The notes under the pieces were generated by a model, which saw only the letters and a list, made by a program, of their open reading frames with translations, did no database searches and was not told where the DNA came from. A stretch of DNA of 64,000 nt. Origin: an uncultured Bacilli bacterium. GTDB taxonomy: Bacteria > Bacillota_I > Bacilli_A > RFN20 > CAG-288. Location: contig CALVMW010000001.1 in the NCBI GenBank assembly GCA_944349335.1, positions 1 to 64,000 on the forward strand, in the 5' to 3' direction. The translations under genes were made by a program, and so were the position numbers. Each line of letters opens with the position of its first letter. The stretch's first letter is position 1. This document shows positions 41,396 through 49,337 of the stretch, piece after piece.

Positions 41396-43118
41396 AAATA
41401 TTACTTGTGGTGAACTTAGTATCAACGATGTTAATAAGGAAGTAGTTTTATGCGGTTGGGTTGATACTATTAGAGATTTAGGCGCTTTAGTTTTTATTGA
41501 TTTAAGAGATAAATATGGCATTACCCAACTTAATGTCGAACCTTCATTATTTAAGAAAGCTGACCTTCATCTAGAATATTGTATTCAAGCTAAGGGTATA
41601 GTTATAAAAAAAGAGGTCGAAAATAAAAATTTAAAAACAGGTGCCATTGAAGTCAAAGTTAGTGAAATTAAAGTTTTTTCAAAATCTGCTCCTACTCCTT
41701 TTGCAATTAAAGATGAATGCAATACGAGTGAAGATACTCGCTTAGTTTATCGTTATCTTGACTTAAGAAGACCTGTGATGCAGAAAAATCTTTATATCCG
41801 TTCACTTATTTCTCGCTATGCTCGTGAGTTTTTAGTCGCTAATGGTTTTATGGAGATTGATACGCCTACTTTGATACGTTCTACTCCTGAAGGTGCTAGA
41901 GATTATCTTGTTCCTTCACGTATACAGAAAGGTAAATTTTATGCTTTACCTCAATCCCCGCAACTTTATAAACAATTATTGATGATCGCTTCTTGTGATC
42001 GTTATTTCCAGTTAGCTCACTGCTATCGTGATGAAGATCAAAGAGCTGATAGACAACCTGAGTTTATGCAGATAGACTGCGAGATGTCCTTTGTCGAAAG
42101 AGAAGATGTTTTAAATATTATCGAAGGACTTTTAAAATACATCTTTAAAAATGCAATCGGTGTTACTCTTCCTGATTTTAAGAGGATAACTTATGCTGAT
42201 GCTATCTCTTTCTATGGCAGTGATAAGCCTGATATGCGATATGAGATGCTTATTCACGATGTTACTGATATTTTAGCTGATTCTGGCTTTAAAGCTTATG
42301 AAGGTAAGAAAGTTGAAGCGATAGTTATCAACGGATCAAGTAAATTGATCTCTAGAAAGAAGATGGAGGAAGATAATCTCCTCGCTAAAAAATTCCGCGT
42401 CTTTGGTGTTTCTCACCTTAAGATGGAAAATAATGCTTTAACAGGTTCTATTGTTAAAAATATCGATTCAGATAAGCTTAGTTTACTCATCGAAAAATTA
42501 TCTTTAAAGGATGGTGATGTTGTTATTATCTGCGCTGATAGTAATAAAGACAAAGCTTGCATCGCTTTAGGCGCACTTAGAACCCATTATGCTGAAGTCC
42601 TTAACCTTACTAAGAAAGATGATTATAAACCGCTTTTTGTTATTGATTGGCCGCTATTTGAAAGAGAAGATGATGGAACGATCGTCTCCTTATCTAATCC
42701 TTTTACAAGGCCGATTGATGAAGATCTTCATTATTTAGATACAGATCCAACAAAGATTAGGTCGACTTCTTATGATACTGTCTTAAATGGAGTTGAACTT
42801 TCTTCAGGTGCATTAAGAATCCATGATGGTGAAGTTCAAAAGAAAGTATTTGAATTATTAGGTTTGAGCGATGAAGATATTAAAGAGCGTTTTGGCTTCT
42901 TAGTTGAAGCTTTAAAGTATGGTACACCTCCAGAGGGTGGATTTGGTATCGGTGTTGAGAGATTAGCTATGGAACTTGCTAAGACTGACAATGTCAGAGA
43001 TGTTGTCGCTTTCCCGAAGAACTTAAAAGCTGTTGAACCGATGTCAATGTGCCCTAGTGAGGTCCCTAAGGAGGATACCGATATCCTCGGTTTAGAGATT
43101 AAACATGACGAAGAATAA
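41388..43118 (+). CDS. aspS: Aspartyl-tRNA synthetase
   Basis: Bacterial-type AspRS with three domains: N-terminal OB anticodon-binding domain (about 1-110), class II catalytic core (DTPTLIRSTPEGARDYLVPSR region, QSPQLYKQLLM, CYRDEDQRADRQPEF motif 2, and motif 3 GIGVERLAMEL) and the inserted GAD domain (about 290-400). The 576-residue length is typical. It overlaps hisS at its start and the helicase gene at its end. Confidence 0.97.
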   Translation: MLRNITCGELSINDVNKEVVLCGWVDTIRDLGALVFIDLRDKYGITQLNVEPSLFKKADLHLEYCIQAKGIVIKKEVENKNLKTGAIEVKVSEIKVFSKSAPTPFAIKDECNTSEDTRLVYRYLDLRRPVMQKNLYIRSLISRYAREFLVANGFMEIDTPTLIRSTPEGARDYLVPSRIQKGKFYALPQSPQLYKQLLMIASCDRYFQLAHCYRDEDQRADRQPEFMQIDCEMSFVEREDVLNIIEGLLKYIFKNAIGVTLPDFKRITYADAISFYGSDKPDMRYEMLIHDVTDILADSGFKAYEGKKVEAIVINGSSKLISRKKMEEDNLLAKKFRVFGVSHLKMENNALTGSIVKNIDSDKLSLLIEKLSLKDGDVVIICADSNKDKACIALGALRTHYAEVLNLTKKDDYKPLFVIDWPLFEREDDGTIVSLSNPFTRPIDEDLHYLDTDPTKIRSTSYDTVLNGVELSSGALRIHDGEVQKKVFELLGLSDEDIKERFGFLVEALKYGTPPEGGFGIGVERLAMELAKTDNVRDVVAFPKNLKAVEPMSMCPSEVPKEDTDILGLEIKHDEE

Positions 43119-44442
43119 ATTTTCATCCTTAAACTTAAAAAGTGAACTTGTTTCTTCTTTAGCAAAAGAAGGATATGAGTATTTAGCGAGCGTACAGCAA
43201 AAAACGATTCCGCTTCTTTTAAAATCTAACGCTTTAGTAGTTTCTCCAACTGGTTCAGGTAAGACTCTTGCCTATGTCGTTCCTATCCTTAATGATTTAG
43301 TAGTCGATGGAAAAGTTAAAGCTATTATTATTTCTCCGACTGTCCCGCTATTAAACCAGATTAAATCTGTCTTATTTAATCTTTTTGATGATTTAAATAT
43401 TGATAGATCTAATCTAAAGTTAGTTCTTTCTAAAAAGGACTTAACTCGCTCATCTCCCTCGATTGTTTTAACGACGATCGCTATGTATCCTCTTATTCTT
43501 TCAAAATATCCGACCGACAAATTGCAGAGAGTTATTATCGATGAAGGAGATATGATTCTTTTTGATGGTTTTGATGAATATATACCTTATCTAAAAAAAG
43601 CTATTGATAATTCTTTAGTTTCTATTTTTTCAGCTTCTCTAAAAGAGCAAGATATAAAAAATATCAAAAAGGTATTCCATATTGAAAATGTTATTTTTGA
43701 TAGGGAAAAGATAACTGCTAGTAATGTTTCCCATCATCTTGTTTTAAATAGAGTAAATGATTTATATCTTGGATTAAAGATTTTTCTTGATTCTTTAAAG
43801 CCCTATAAAACGATGATTTTTTCCTCAAGTAAGGATAGTATCAATGAAATTTATCACTCGATGAAAAAATATTATCCAGAGAGTCTACTTTTAACGGGTG
43901 ATCTTGATAAAAGAAAGATTAAAAACGTCGCTAAAGAATTTTCTACTTCTAGTATCCTTTTCTCTTCTGATTATGCTTCAAGAGGCTTAGATTTTAAAGA
44001 TGTAGATTGTGTTATTTCTCTTGATTTACCTAAAGATAGTTCTTATTATTTCCACAGAGCTGGTCGAACTGGTAGATTTGAAAATAAAGGTGATTCTTAT
44101 ATCTTCTATAAAGAGGATGATAAAGATCAGATCAACAGAATTAAAGAGCTGATTAAAAGAGGCGTTTCTTTTGATTCATATCTACTTAATAAAGATGGTT
44201 TAAAGGAAGCAAAAGAAAAGTATGAGTTTAGAAACCTCGGTCAAAAGGATCAATCTAATCCTAAATTACAAAAGCAAATTCGTCATGCGATCAATAAAGT
44301 AAAAACTAAAAAAGTTAAACCAAATTACAAAAAGAAGGTTAGAAAAGCTGTCGAGATCGTAAAAACTAAACATCGCAAAAAAGTTGTTTTAACAAATATT
44401 GCTAAAAAGGGTGGTAATGTTAAAGATTACCACGAAGATTAA
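43105..44442 (+). CDS. DEAD-box RNA helicase (DEGD variant)
   Basis: A 445-residue DEAD-box-type ATP-dependent RNA helicase. Visible motifs: Q-like QQKTIP, motif I SPTGSGKT, motif II IDEGDMIL (DEGD instead of DEAD), motif III FSAS, and motif VI HRAGRTGR. A lysine-rich tail (about 385-445) probably binds RNA. Likely role is ribosome assembly or mRNA turnover. It overlaps aspS by 14 nt and converges with ispG with a 4-nt overlap. Confidence 0.9.
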   Translation: MTKNKFSSLNLKSELVSSLAKEGYEYLASVQQKTIPLLLKSNALVVSPTGSGKTLAYVVPILNDLVVDGKVKAIIISPTVPLLNQIKSVLFNLFDDLNIDRSNLKLVLSKKDLTRSSPSIVLTTIAMYPLILSKYPTDKLQRVIIDEGDMILFDGFDEYIPYLKKAIDNSLVSIFSASLKEQDIKNIKKVFHIENVIFDREKITASNVSHHLVLNRVNDLYLGLKIFLDSLKPYKTMIFSSSKDSINEIYHSMKKYYPESLLLTGDLDKRKIKNVAKEFSTSSILFSSDYASRGLDFKDVDCVISLDLPKDSSYYFHRAGRTGRFENKGDSYIFYKEDDKDQINRIKELIKRGVSFDSYLLNKDGLKEAKEKYEFRNLGQKDQSNPKLQKQIRHAINKVKTKKVKPNYKKKVRKAVEIVKTKHRKKVVLTNIAKKGGNVKDYHED

Positions 44443-45470
44443 AAATCTTTTAAAAACTGATCTAAGAGGGAAAGAGCGTCATCTCTATTATATAGACCGA
44501 TGCTCTTTCCTTTTTTAAATGCGACATAAATATCTTTTTTACCAGAACCAGCTAAGCCAAAATCAGCATCTTTACCTTCACCGATACCATTGACAGGGCA
44601 GCCCATGATCGCTATTTTCACATCTTTAAAAACATAATCCAATTTATTTTGAACAACTCTTGCTAATTCTTTAACATCTACTTGTGTTCTTCCACATGTT
44701 GGACAGACGATCAAAGTGGGGAGATTAGGTCTTATCCCTGCTTCTTTAAGGAGAACTTTTAAGGCTCTAACTTCCTCTTTTCTCTCATCAGCTAATGAGA
44801 GACGAATAGTTGAACACATCCTATCTTTAATAAGTGGATACATAGCTATAGTCGAACGGATGACACCTGAAGTAGAAAAGCCAGACTCAGTTAATCCAAG
44901 ATGCAATGGATATGGATAACGAGCGTAAGCTTTTGTATATAAAGAGTAAGTTTTTTTAACATCGGAATTTTTTAAAGATAAGACAAGCTTATCAAATCCA
45001 AGTGACTTAAAAGAATCGATCATTTCATCTAAGGCTAGAAAATAAGCCTCTTCAAAATCAGCAGTCTTAGTTAAATATTTATTTAAAGATCCTGAGTTTA
45101 CTCCGATTCTAATAGGAATATCTTTTTCTTTTACTAAAGCGATAAATTCATTTAATAGAGAAGTCGAAGTATTACCAGGATTGATTCTTATTTTATCAGC
45201 ACCATTTTCAATAGCTAAAAAAGCTAATTTTAAATCAAAATGAATATCAGCTATGATAGGAATAGAGACTTTCTCTTTTATTTTTTTTAAACTTATAGCA
45301 TCTTCTTTATCAAGGATTGAAAAGCGCATCATGTCTAAGCCCATCTTTTCTAAATTATTCGTAAGCTTTATTGCATAGTTGACATCGCTTGTTTTTCTAT
45401 CTCCCATAGATTGAAGAAGAATAGATGAATCACCGATTAACTTATTACCTATATAAAAACATTTTTTCAT
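44439..45470 (-). CDS. ispG: 4-hydroxy-3-methylbut-2-en-1-yl diphosphate synthase
   Basis: MEP-pathway iron-sulfur enzyme (GcpE) converting MEcPP to HMBPP. The 343-residue product starts FYIGNKLIGDSSILLQSM, has the TIM-barrel-like N-terminal part with ADIHFD, and the Fe-S ligands CPTCGRT and MGCPVNGIGEGKDAD at the C-terminus. This is the short two-domain bacterial form. It lies alone on the minus strand, converging with the helicase gene. Confidence 0.96.
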   Translation of the reverse strand: MKKCFYIGNKLIGDSSILLQSMGDRKTSDVNYAIKLTNNLEKMGLDMMRFSILDKEDAISLKKIKEKVSIPIIADIHFDLKLAFLAIENGADKIRINPGNTSTSLLNEFIALVKEKDIPIRIGVNSGSLNKYLTKTADFEEAYFLALDEMIDSFKSLGFDKLVLSLKNSDVKKTYSLYTKAYARYPYPLHLGLTESGFSTSGVIRSTIAMYPLIKDRMCSTIRLSLADERKEEVRALKVLLKEAGIRPNLPTLIVCPTCGRTQVDVKELARVVQNKLDYVFKDVKIAIMGCPVNGIGEGKDADFGLAGSGKKDIYVAFKKGKSIGLYNRDDALSLLDQFLKDF

Positions 45471-45512
45471 AAAATAATTTTAACATATTATCGATAGTTA
45501 ATAATCTTTTTC

Positions 45513-45541
45513 TTGAAGAGAAGATAGTAAAACCATATAAT
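45513..45541 (+). promoter_or_regulatory. Promoter of rpmG-efp-yneF
   Basis: TTGAAG (45513-45518), 17-nt spacer, perfect TATAAT (45536-45541). The rpmG start codon is 29 nt downstream. Confidence 0.8.
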
Positions 45542-45570
45542 ATATAAGTTGTCTACAGGAGGTTTTAACT

Positions 45571-45729
45571 ATGGCAGAAAAAAGAGTAGATATCATTCTT
45601 CGCTGCTCAGAATGCAAGAATGAAAATTATATAACTACTAAGAACAAAAAATTGCATCCCGCTCGTTTCTCTACTAAGAAATATTGTCCGAAATGCAATA
45701 AAACAACTCTTCACGAAGAGAAGAAGTAA
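45571..45729 (+). CDS. rpmG: 50S ribosomal protein L33 (zinc-binding form)
   Basis: A 52-residue L33, a small protein near the E-site of the 50S subunit. It starts [12 protein letters not shown] and ends LHEEKK. Two CxxC pairs (Cys12/15 and Cys39/42) show the zinc-containing C+ form. AGGAGG (45557-45562) is a perfect Shine-Dalgarno. It opens an operon with efp 13 nt downstream and has its own good promoter. Confidence 0.97.
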   Translation: MAEKRVDIILRCSECKNENYITTKNKKLHPARFSTKKYCPKCNKTTLHEEKK

Positions 45730-45742
45730 GGAGAGGTGAAAA

Positions 45743-46312
45743 ATGGCTGATATGGTCGATGCCGGCGAACTTGGACCGGGTAAAGTATTCCTTTATAAAG
45801 GCGATCTTCTTTCAGTAGTTGATATTCAACATAACAAGACCGCTATGGCGAAAATGAAGCACAAGATCAAAGCTAAAAATCTCCGTTCTGGTGCTATCAT
45901 TGAACTCATGATTTTCTCTGGTGAAAAAGTTGAATTAGCTTACCTCGATAAGAAAATCATGCAATTCTTATACTCTGATGATTCTTTCGGTTATTTTATG
46001 GATAAAGAGACTTATGAACAAGTCGAATTACCGAAGGAAAGAATCACCTGGGAGCTTCAATTTTTAGCTCCAGAGTCTGATGTTACTATCACTTATTATC
46101 AGACTGAGATTTTGGGTATTCAACTTCCTTCTAAAGTCACTTTAACTATCGTTGATACTGATGATAATGCTATTGCTGGTGATACAGTTAATAAGGCTAG
46201 TAAAGATGCTGTTTGTGACACTGGACTTAAACTTAGAGTTCCTATGTTTGTTAAAAATGGCACAAAAATAATTGTTCGCACCGATACTGGTGAGTACGAT
46301 TCTAGGGCTTAA
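45743..46312 (+). CDS. efp: Translation elongation factor P
   Basis: EF-P relieves ribosome stalling at proline runs. The 189-residue product has the three beta-barrel domains of the family, with C-terminal OB signature (VPMFVKNGTKIIVRTDTGEY). In the domain I tip loop the usual KPGKGxA reads KTAMAKM (residues 32-38): the residue normally carrying the modification (Lys or Arg) is aligned with Met35 and the glycines are replaced. It may work unmodified or use a nearby lysine. Shine-Dalgarno GGAGAGG is clear. Confidence 0.95.
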   Translation: MADMVDAGELGPGKVFLYKGDLLSVVDIQHNKTAMAKMKHKIKAKNLRSGAIIELMIFSGEKVELAYLDKKIMQFLYSDDSFGYFMDKETYEQVELPKERITWELQFLAPESDVTITYYQTEILGIQLPSKVTLTIVDTDDNAIAGDTVNKASKDAVCDTGLKLRVPMFVKNGTKIIVRTDTGEYDSRA

Positions 46313-46314
46313 TG

Positions 46315-46551
46315 ATGGAAGGTTGGGCAGTTGCATTAATCGCTATCGCTTGTTTCTTAGTCGGTGCTGTCGGTGCTTTCTTTTTAGCCCGTTATCTCTT
46401 TAAAAAAGAGATGGAAAAACATCCTCCGATCGATGAAAACGTTATTAAAGCGATGTATCGTTCGATGGGACAAACTCCTTCACAAGCTCGTATAAATCAG
46501 ACGATGAGAGCTGTTAAAGAAGCCCAAAAGATGAGTAAAAATAAAAAGTGA
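46315..46551 (+). CDS. yneF: YneF-family (UPF0154) membrane protein
   Basis: A 78-residue protein with an N-terminal membrane helix (about 5-26) followed by the UPF0154 signature: KEMEKHPPIDENVIKAMYRSMGQTPSQ spans the conserved region (key residues PPI, MG-x-TPSQ). The family is widespread in Firmicutes and Mollicutes; function is unknown. Two ATGs (46312, 46315) are possible. The first overlaps the efp stop by one base. A strong bidirectional terminator covers its last codons. Confidence 0.92.
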   Translation: MEGWAVALIAIACFLVGAVGAFFLARYLFKKEMEKHPPIDENVIKAMYRSMGQTPSQARINQTMRAVKEAQKMSKNKK

Positions 46552-46569
46552 GCAATTAGCTCACTTTTT
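46543..46569. terminator. Bidirectional terminator between yneF and plsY
   Basis: AAAAAGTGAGC (46543-46553), loop AATTA, GCTCACTTTTT (46559-46569): a perfect 11-bp stem with T and A tracts. It includes the yneF stop codon and serves plsY on the other strand. Confidence 0.95.
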
Positions 46570-46583
46570 TTATTATTTAAATT

Positions 46584-47306
46584 TTATTTAAATTTAGTTT
46601 CAGGTTCTTCACCTCTTTCAAGCCTTTTGATATTTGATAAATGCCTCAAGACTATAAGAAGAGCGAGAAGGAAAATTGTTATTAAAGAGATATATGTTAA
46701 ATGTAGAAGTGAATTACTTGCAAAATACATACCTCCATTAAAACTATCGATATCAGGTAAAATAGTTAAATCAAGGATGACTGGAACTAAAAATAAGAGG
46801 ATGATAGAAGGGACTGCGATAACTGACGAAAGTGAAATCTTTTTAAATAGGGCAAAGAGTGTAAAGAAGATAACACAGCCTAAAACAAATATAATCGGTG
46901 AGATAAATAAAATATATCCGGCGAAACAAGAAACTGCTTTTCCACCTTTGAAATTGTAATATATCGGGAAAGAATGACCAAGGCATAAAAAGATAGCAGA
47001 TAAGGATATTGCAAGTTCTTTAAGATGAGGGAAAGTATAGATACTAGATAAGTTAGCATAGGTGAAAATTAAAAAGACGACTAGTGATAATATAAAACCT
47101 TTTAAGATATCGATTATGATCGTGATAATGCCAGCTTTTTTAGAAATAACTCTACCAACATTAGTACCGCCTGCATTATGTGAGCCATATTTACGAATAT
47201 CGATACCATAAATTTTGCCGATTATAAGGGAAGTAGAAAGTGACCCGAGCAGATATGAAACGATAATAATAGCCAGTAAAACTAAGATGAGATAAAAAAT
47301 GTCCAT
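46584..47306 (-). CDS. plsY: Acyl-phosphate glycerol-3-phosphate acyltransferase PlsY
   Basis: Membrane enzyme that starts phospholipid synthesis by acylating glycerol-3-phosphate from acyl-phosphate. The 240-residue product has about five to seven membrane helices and the conserved motifs SLSTSLIIGKIYGIDIRKYGSHNAG (read in two parts; key residues GS-x-N-x-G), GHSFPIYYNFKGGKAV and the third cytoplasmic patch. Slightly longer than usual (about 200). Shine-Dalgarno GGGAGG is at the predicted mRNA 5' end. It diverges from parE over an 84-nt shared promoter region. Confidence 0.94.
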   Translation of the reverse strand: MDIFYLILVLLAIIIVSYLLGSLSTSLIIGKIYGIDIRKYGSHNAGGTNVGRVISKKAGIITIIIDILKGFILSLVVFLIFTYANLSSIYTFPHLKELAISLSAIFLCLGHSFPIYYNFKGGKAVSCFAGYILFISPIIFVLGCVIFFTLFALFKKISLSSVIAVPSIILLFLVPVILDLTILPDIDSFNGGMYFASNSLLHLTYISLITIFLLALLIVLRHLSNIKRLERGEEPETKFK

Positions 47307-47325
47307 CTTTAATTCCTCCCGTTAA

Positions 47326-47354
47326 ATTATATCGATAATCGCTTTATGTTTAAA
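47326..47354 (-). promoter_or_regulatory. plsY promoter
   Basis: On the minus strand TTTAAA (47354-47349), 17-nt spacer, perfect TATAAT (47331-47326), 19 nt before the start codon. The -35/spacer DNA overlaps the presumed parE promoter on the other strand. Confidence 0.7.
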
Positions 47355-47371
47355 GGATTTTAAAGTAAAAT
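47343..47371 (+). promoter_or_regulatory. parE-parC candidate promoter
   Basis: TTTATG (47343-47348), 17-nt spacer, TAAAAT (47366-47371), 19 nt before the parE ATG. It overlaps the plsY promoter, so the two divergent genes may compete for polymerase. Confidence 0.5.
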
Positions 47372-47390
47372 AATAGATGAGGTGTTTTTT

Positions 47391-49337
47391 ATGGATAAGA
47401 ACTATAATGCGAGCAATCTTACAGTTTTGCACGGTCTAGAACCTGTTAGAGAAAGACCGGGTATGTATATCGGTTCAACTGACACTATCGGATTACATCA
47501 TCTTGTTTGGGAGATTGTCGATAATGCCGTTGACGAAGCTAATGAAGGTTATGGTAAGAATATATTTGTAACAATACATGATGATGGTTCACTTGAAGTT
47601 GTCGACCAGGGTAGAGGTATTCCTTACGATTATAATAGCAAAGAAAAATTAAATGGTTTTCAGATCGTTTATCAAACTCTACACGGAGGTGGTAAGTTTT
47701 CTGGAGCTTCAAATTATAAATTTGCTGGTGGTCTTCATGGCGTCGGTGCTTCAGTTACTAATGCTTTATCACGTTATATGGAGATTCATTCTTTTCGTGA
47801 TGGAACAGAACATTTTGGCCGTTTTGAGGATGGTGGCAAGAAGTTTTCTGGCGTGAAAGAGTTAGGCCAGACTACTAAAAGAGGAACTTCTGTCCGTTTT
47901 TATCCTGACGATAGAATTTTTTCTGATATCATCTTTAGCTATGATAGAATCGCTTCCCATTTAGATGATCAAGCTTGTCTTACTAAAGGTGTAACATTTC
48001 ATTTAGTTGATGAAAGAACTGGTCGAAAGCAAGATTTTTATTATAAAGATGGCTTATTAGAATATTTCCAGAGACACACAGCAAATCGCGAGTTATTATT
48101 TTCTCCTCTTCGCTTAGAAGGAACTTCTAGTGAAGGGATTAAAGTCGAATGTGTTTTAGGTTTTGTTAAAGATTATTATGATGAAAAAATAATTTCTTTT
48201 GCTAATGGTGTGAGAACTAGCGATGGTGGTTACCATGTAACTGGTTTAAAGAAAGCTTTAACAACTTCTTTTAACTCTTATGCTTTATCTCATTCATTAT
48301 TAAAAAAGGATGAATCTTTAGATGGTGATTGTTTAAGAGAAGGTTTGATTGCGATACTTTCTTGTTGGGTTCCTGAAAAATTCTTACAGTTTGAAGGACA
48401 GACTAAAGGTAAATTAGGAACTAAAGAGGCGACAAATGCCGTATTTTCTATCATCGATAAAACTTTATCTTATCATTTAGAAGAACATTCGATCGAAACT
48501 AATGCTGTTGTCAAAAAGACTTTAGATGAGATGCGCATCCGTCAAAAAGCTGAGAATGAGAAGAAAAAAGAAAGAGAATTATTAAAAAATAAGGCTTCAA
48601 GTTATACTATCTCGGATAAATTAACCCCTTGTTCTAGCAAAGATTATTCAAAGAATGAGCTATTTATCGTTGAAGGTAACTCAGCTGGTGGCTCTGCTAA
48701 AAACGGACGTAATCCTGTCTATCAAGCGATTTTAGCTCTGAGAGGTAAACCTAAAAATACCACTGAGATTGAAGATGATAAAGTATTGCTAGGCAATAAA
48801 GAGATAGCTACTTTAATTTATACGATCGGAGCTGGTTTTGATTCTGATTTTAAGATTAAAGATATACATTATAATAAAGTTATTATTATGACTGATGCTG
48901 ATGATGATGGTAGTCATATTCAGTCTCTTCTTTTAACATTCTTCTATAATCATATGAAACCACTTATTTTAGAAGGTCATGTCTATATCGCCTGTCCTCC
49001 TTTGTATCGTGTCTATAATGGTAAAGAAGAGATTTATTGTTATGATGATAAAGACTTAAAGGAAGCGAAAGAAAAGATCGGTAAAGGTTATCATATAAAC
49101 CGCTTTAAAGGTTTAGGTGAGATGAATTATGAACAATTAGCCTTGACGACTATGATGCCTTCTAATCGTAAACTTTTAAAAGTAGTTATCAATGATGACG
49201 AAGAGTGTAAGGAAAAAGTGAATATCTTCCTAGGGAAAGATTCAGATCGTAGAAAAGAGTGGATTGAAAATAATATCGACTTTACAACGAGCGATAATTT
49301 TATAGAAGAGGTGAAGAGTGAAAAAACAAAAGGTTGA
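47391..49337 (+). CDS. parE: DNA topoisomerase IV subunit B
   Basis: ATPase subunit of topoisomerase IV, which separates daughter chromosomes. The 648-residue product has the GHKL ATPase motifs (EIVDNAVDEA, DQGRGIP, GGLHGVGASVTNALS), transducer domain and TOPRIM (EGNSAGGSAK, TDADDDGSH). ParE is preferred over GyrB because of the partner gene, which is ParC-like and directly overlaps. ATG 47391 follows GAGGTG at 47379-47384; an in-frame GTG at 47382 would overlap that site. The stop overlaps parC by 20 nt. Confidence 0.93.
   Translation: MDKNYNASNLTVLHGLEPVRERPGMYIGSTDTIGLHHLVWEIVDNAVDEANEGYGKNIFVTIHDDGSLEVVDQGRGIPYDYNSKEKLNGFQIVYQTLHGGGKFSGASNYKFAGGLHGVGASVTNALSRYMEIHSFRDGTEHFGRFEDGGKKFSGVKELGQTTKRGTSVRFYPDDRIFSDIIFSYDRIASHLDDQACLTKGVTFHLVDERTGRKQDFYYKDGLLEYFQRHTANRELLFSPLRLEGTSSEGIKVECVLGFVKDYYDEKIISFANGVRTSDGGYHVTGLKKALTTSFNSYALSHSLLKKDESLDGDCLREGLIAILSCWVPEKFLQFEGQTKGKLGTKEATNAVFSIIDKTLSYHLEEHSIETNAVVKKTLDEMRIRQKAENEKKKERELLKNKASSYTISDKLTPCSSKDYSKNELFIVEGNSAGGSAKNGRNPVYQAILALRGKPKNTTEIEDDKVLLGNKEIATLIYTIGAGFDSDFKIKDIHYNKVIIMTDADDDGSHIQSLLLTFFYNHMKPLILEGHVYIACPPLYRVYNGKEEIYCYDDKDLKEAKEKIGKGYHINRFKGLGEMNYEQLALTTMMPSNRKLLKVVINDDEECKEKVNIFLGKDSDRRKEWIENNIDFTTSDNFIEEVKSEKTKG

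Noticed and set aside
46627-46959. 110-codon plus-strand frame opposite plsY
   Set aside because: PlsY motifs are on the minus strand; this frame is a shadow.
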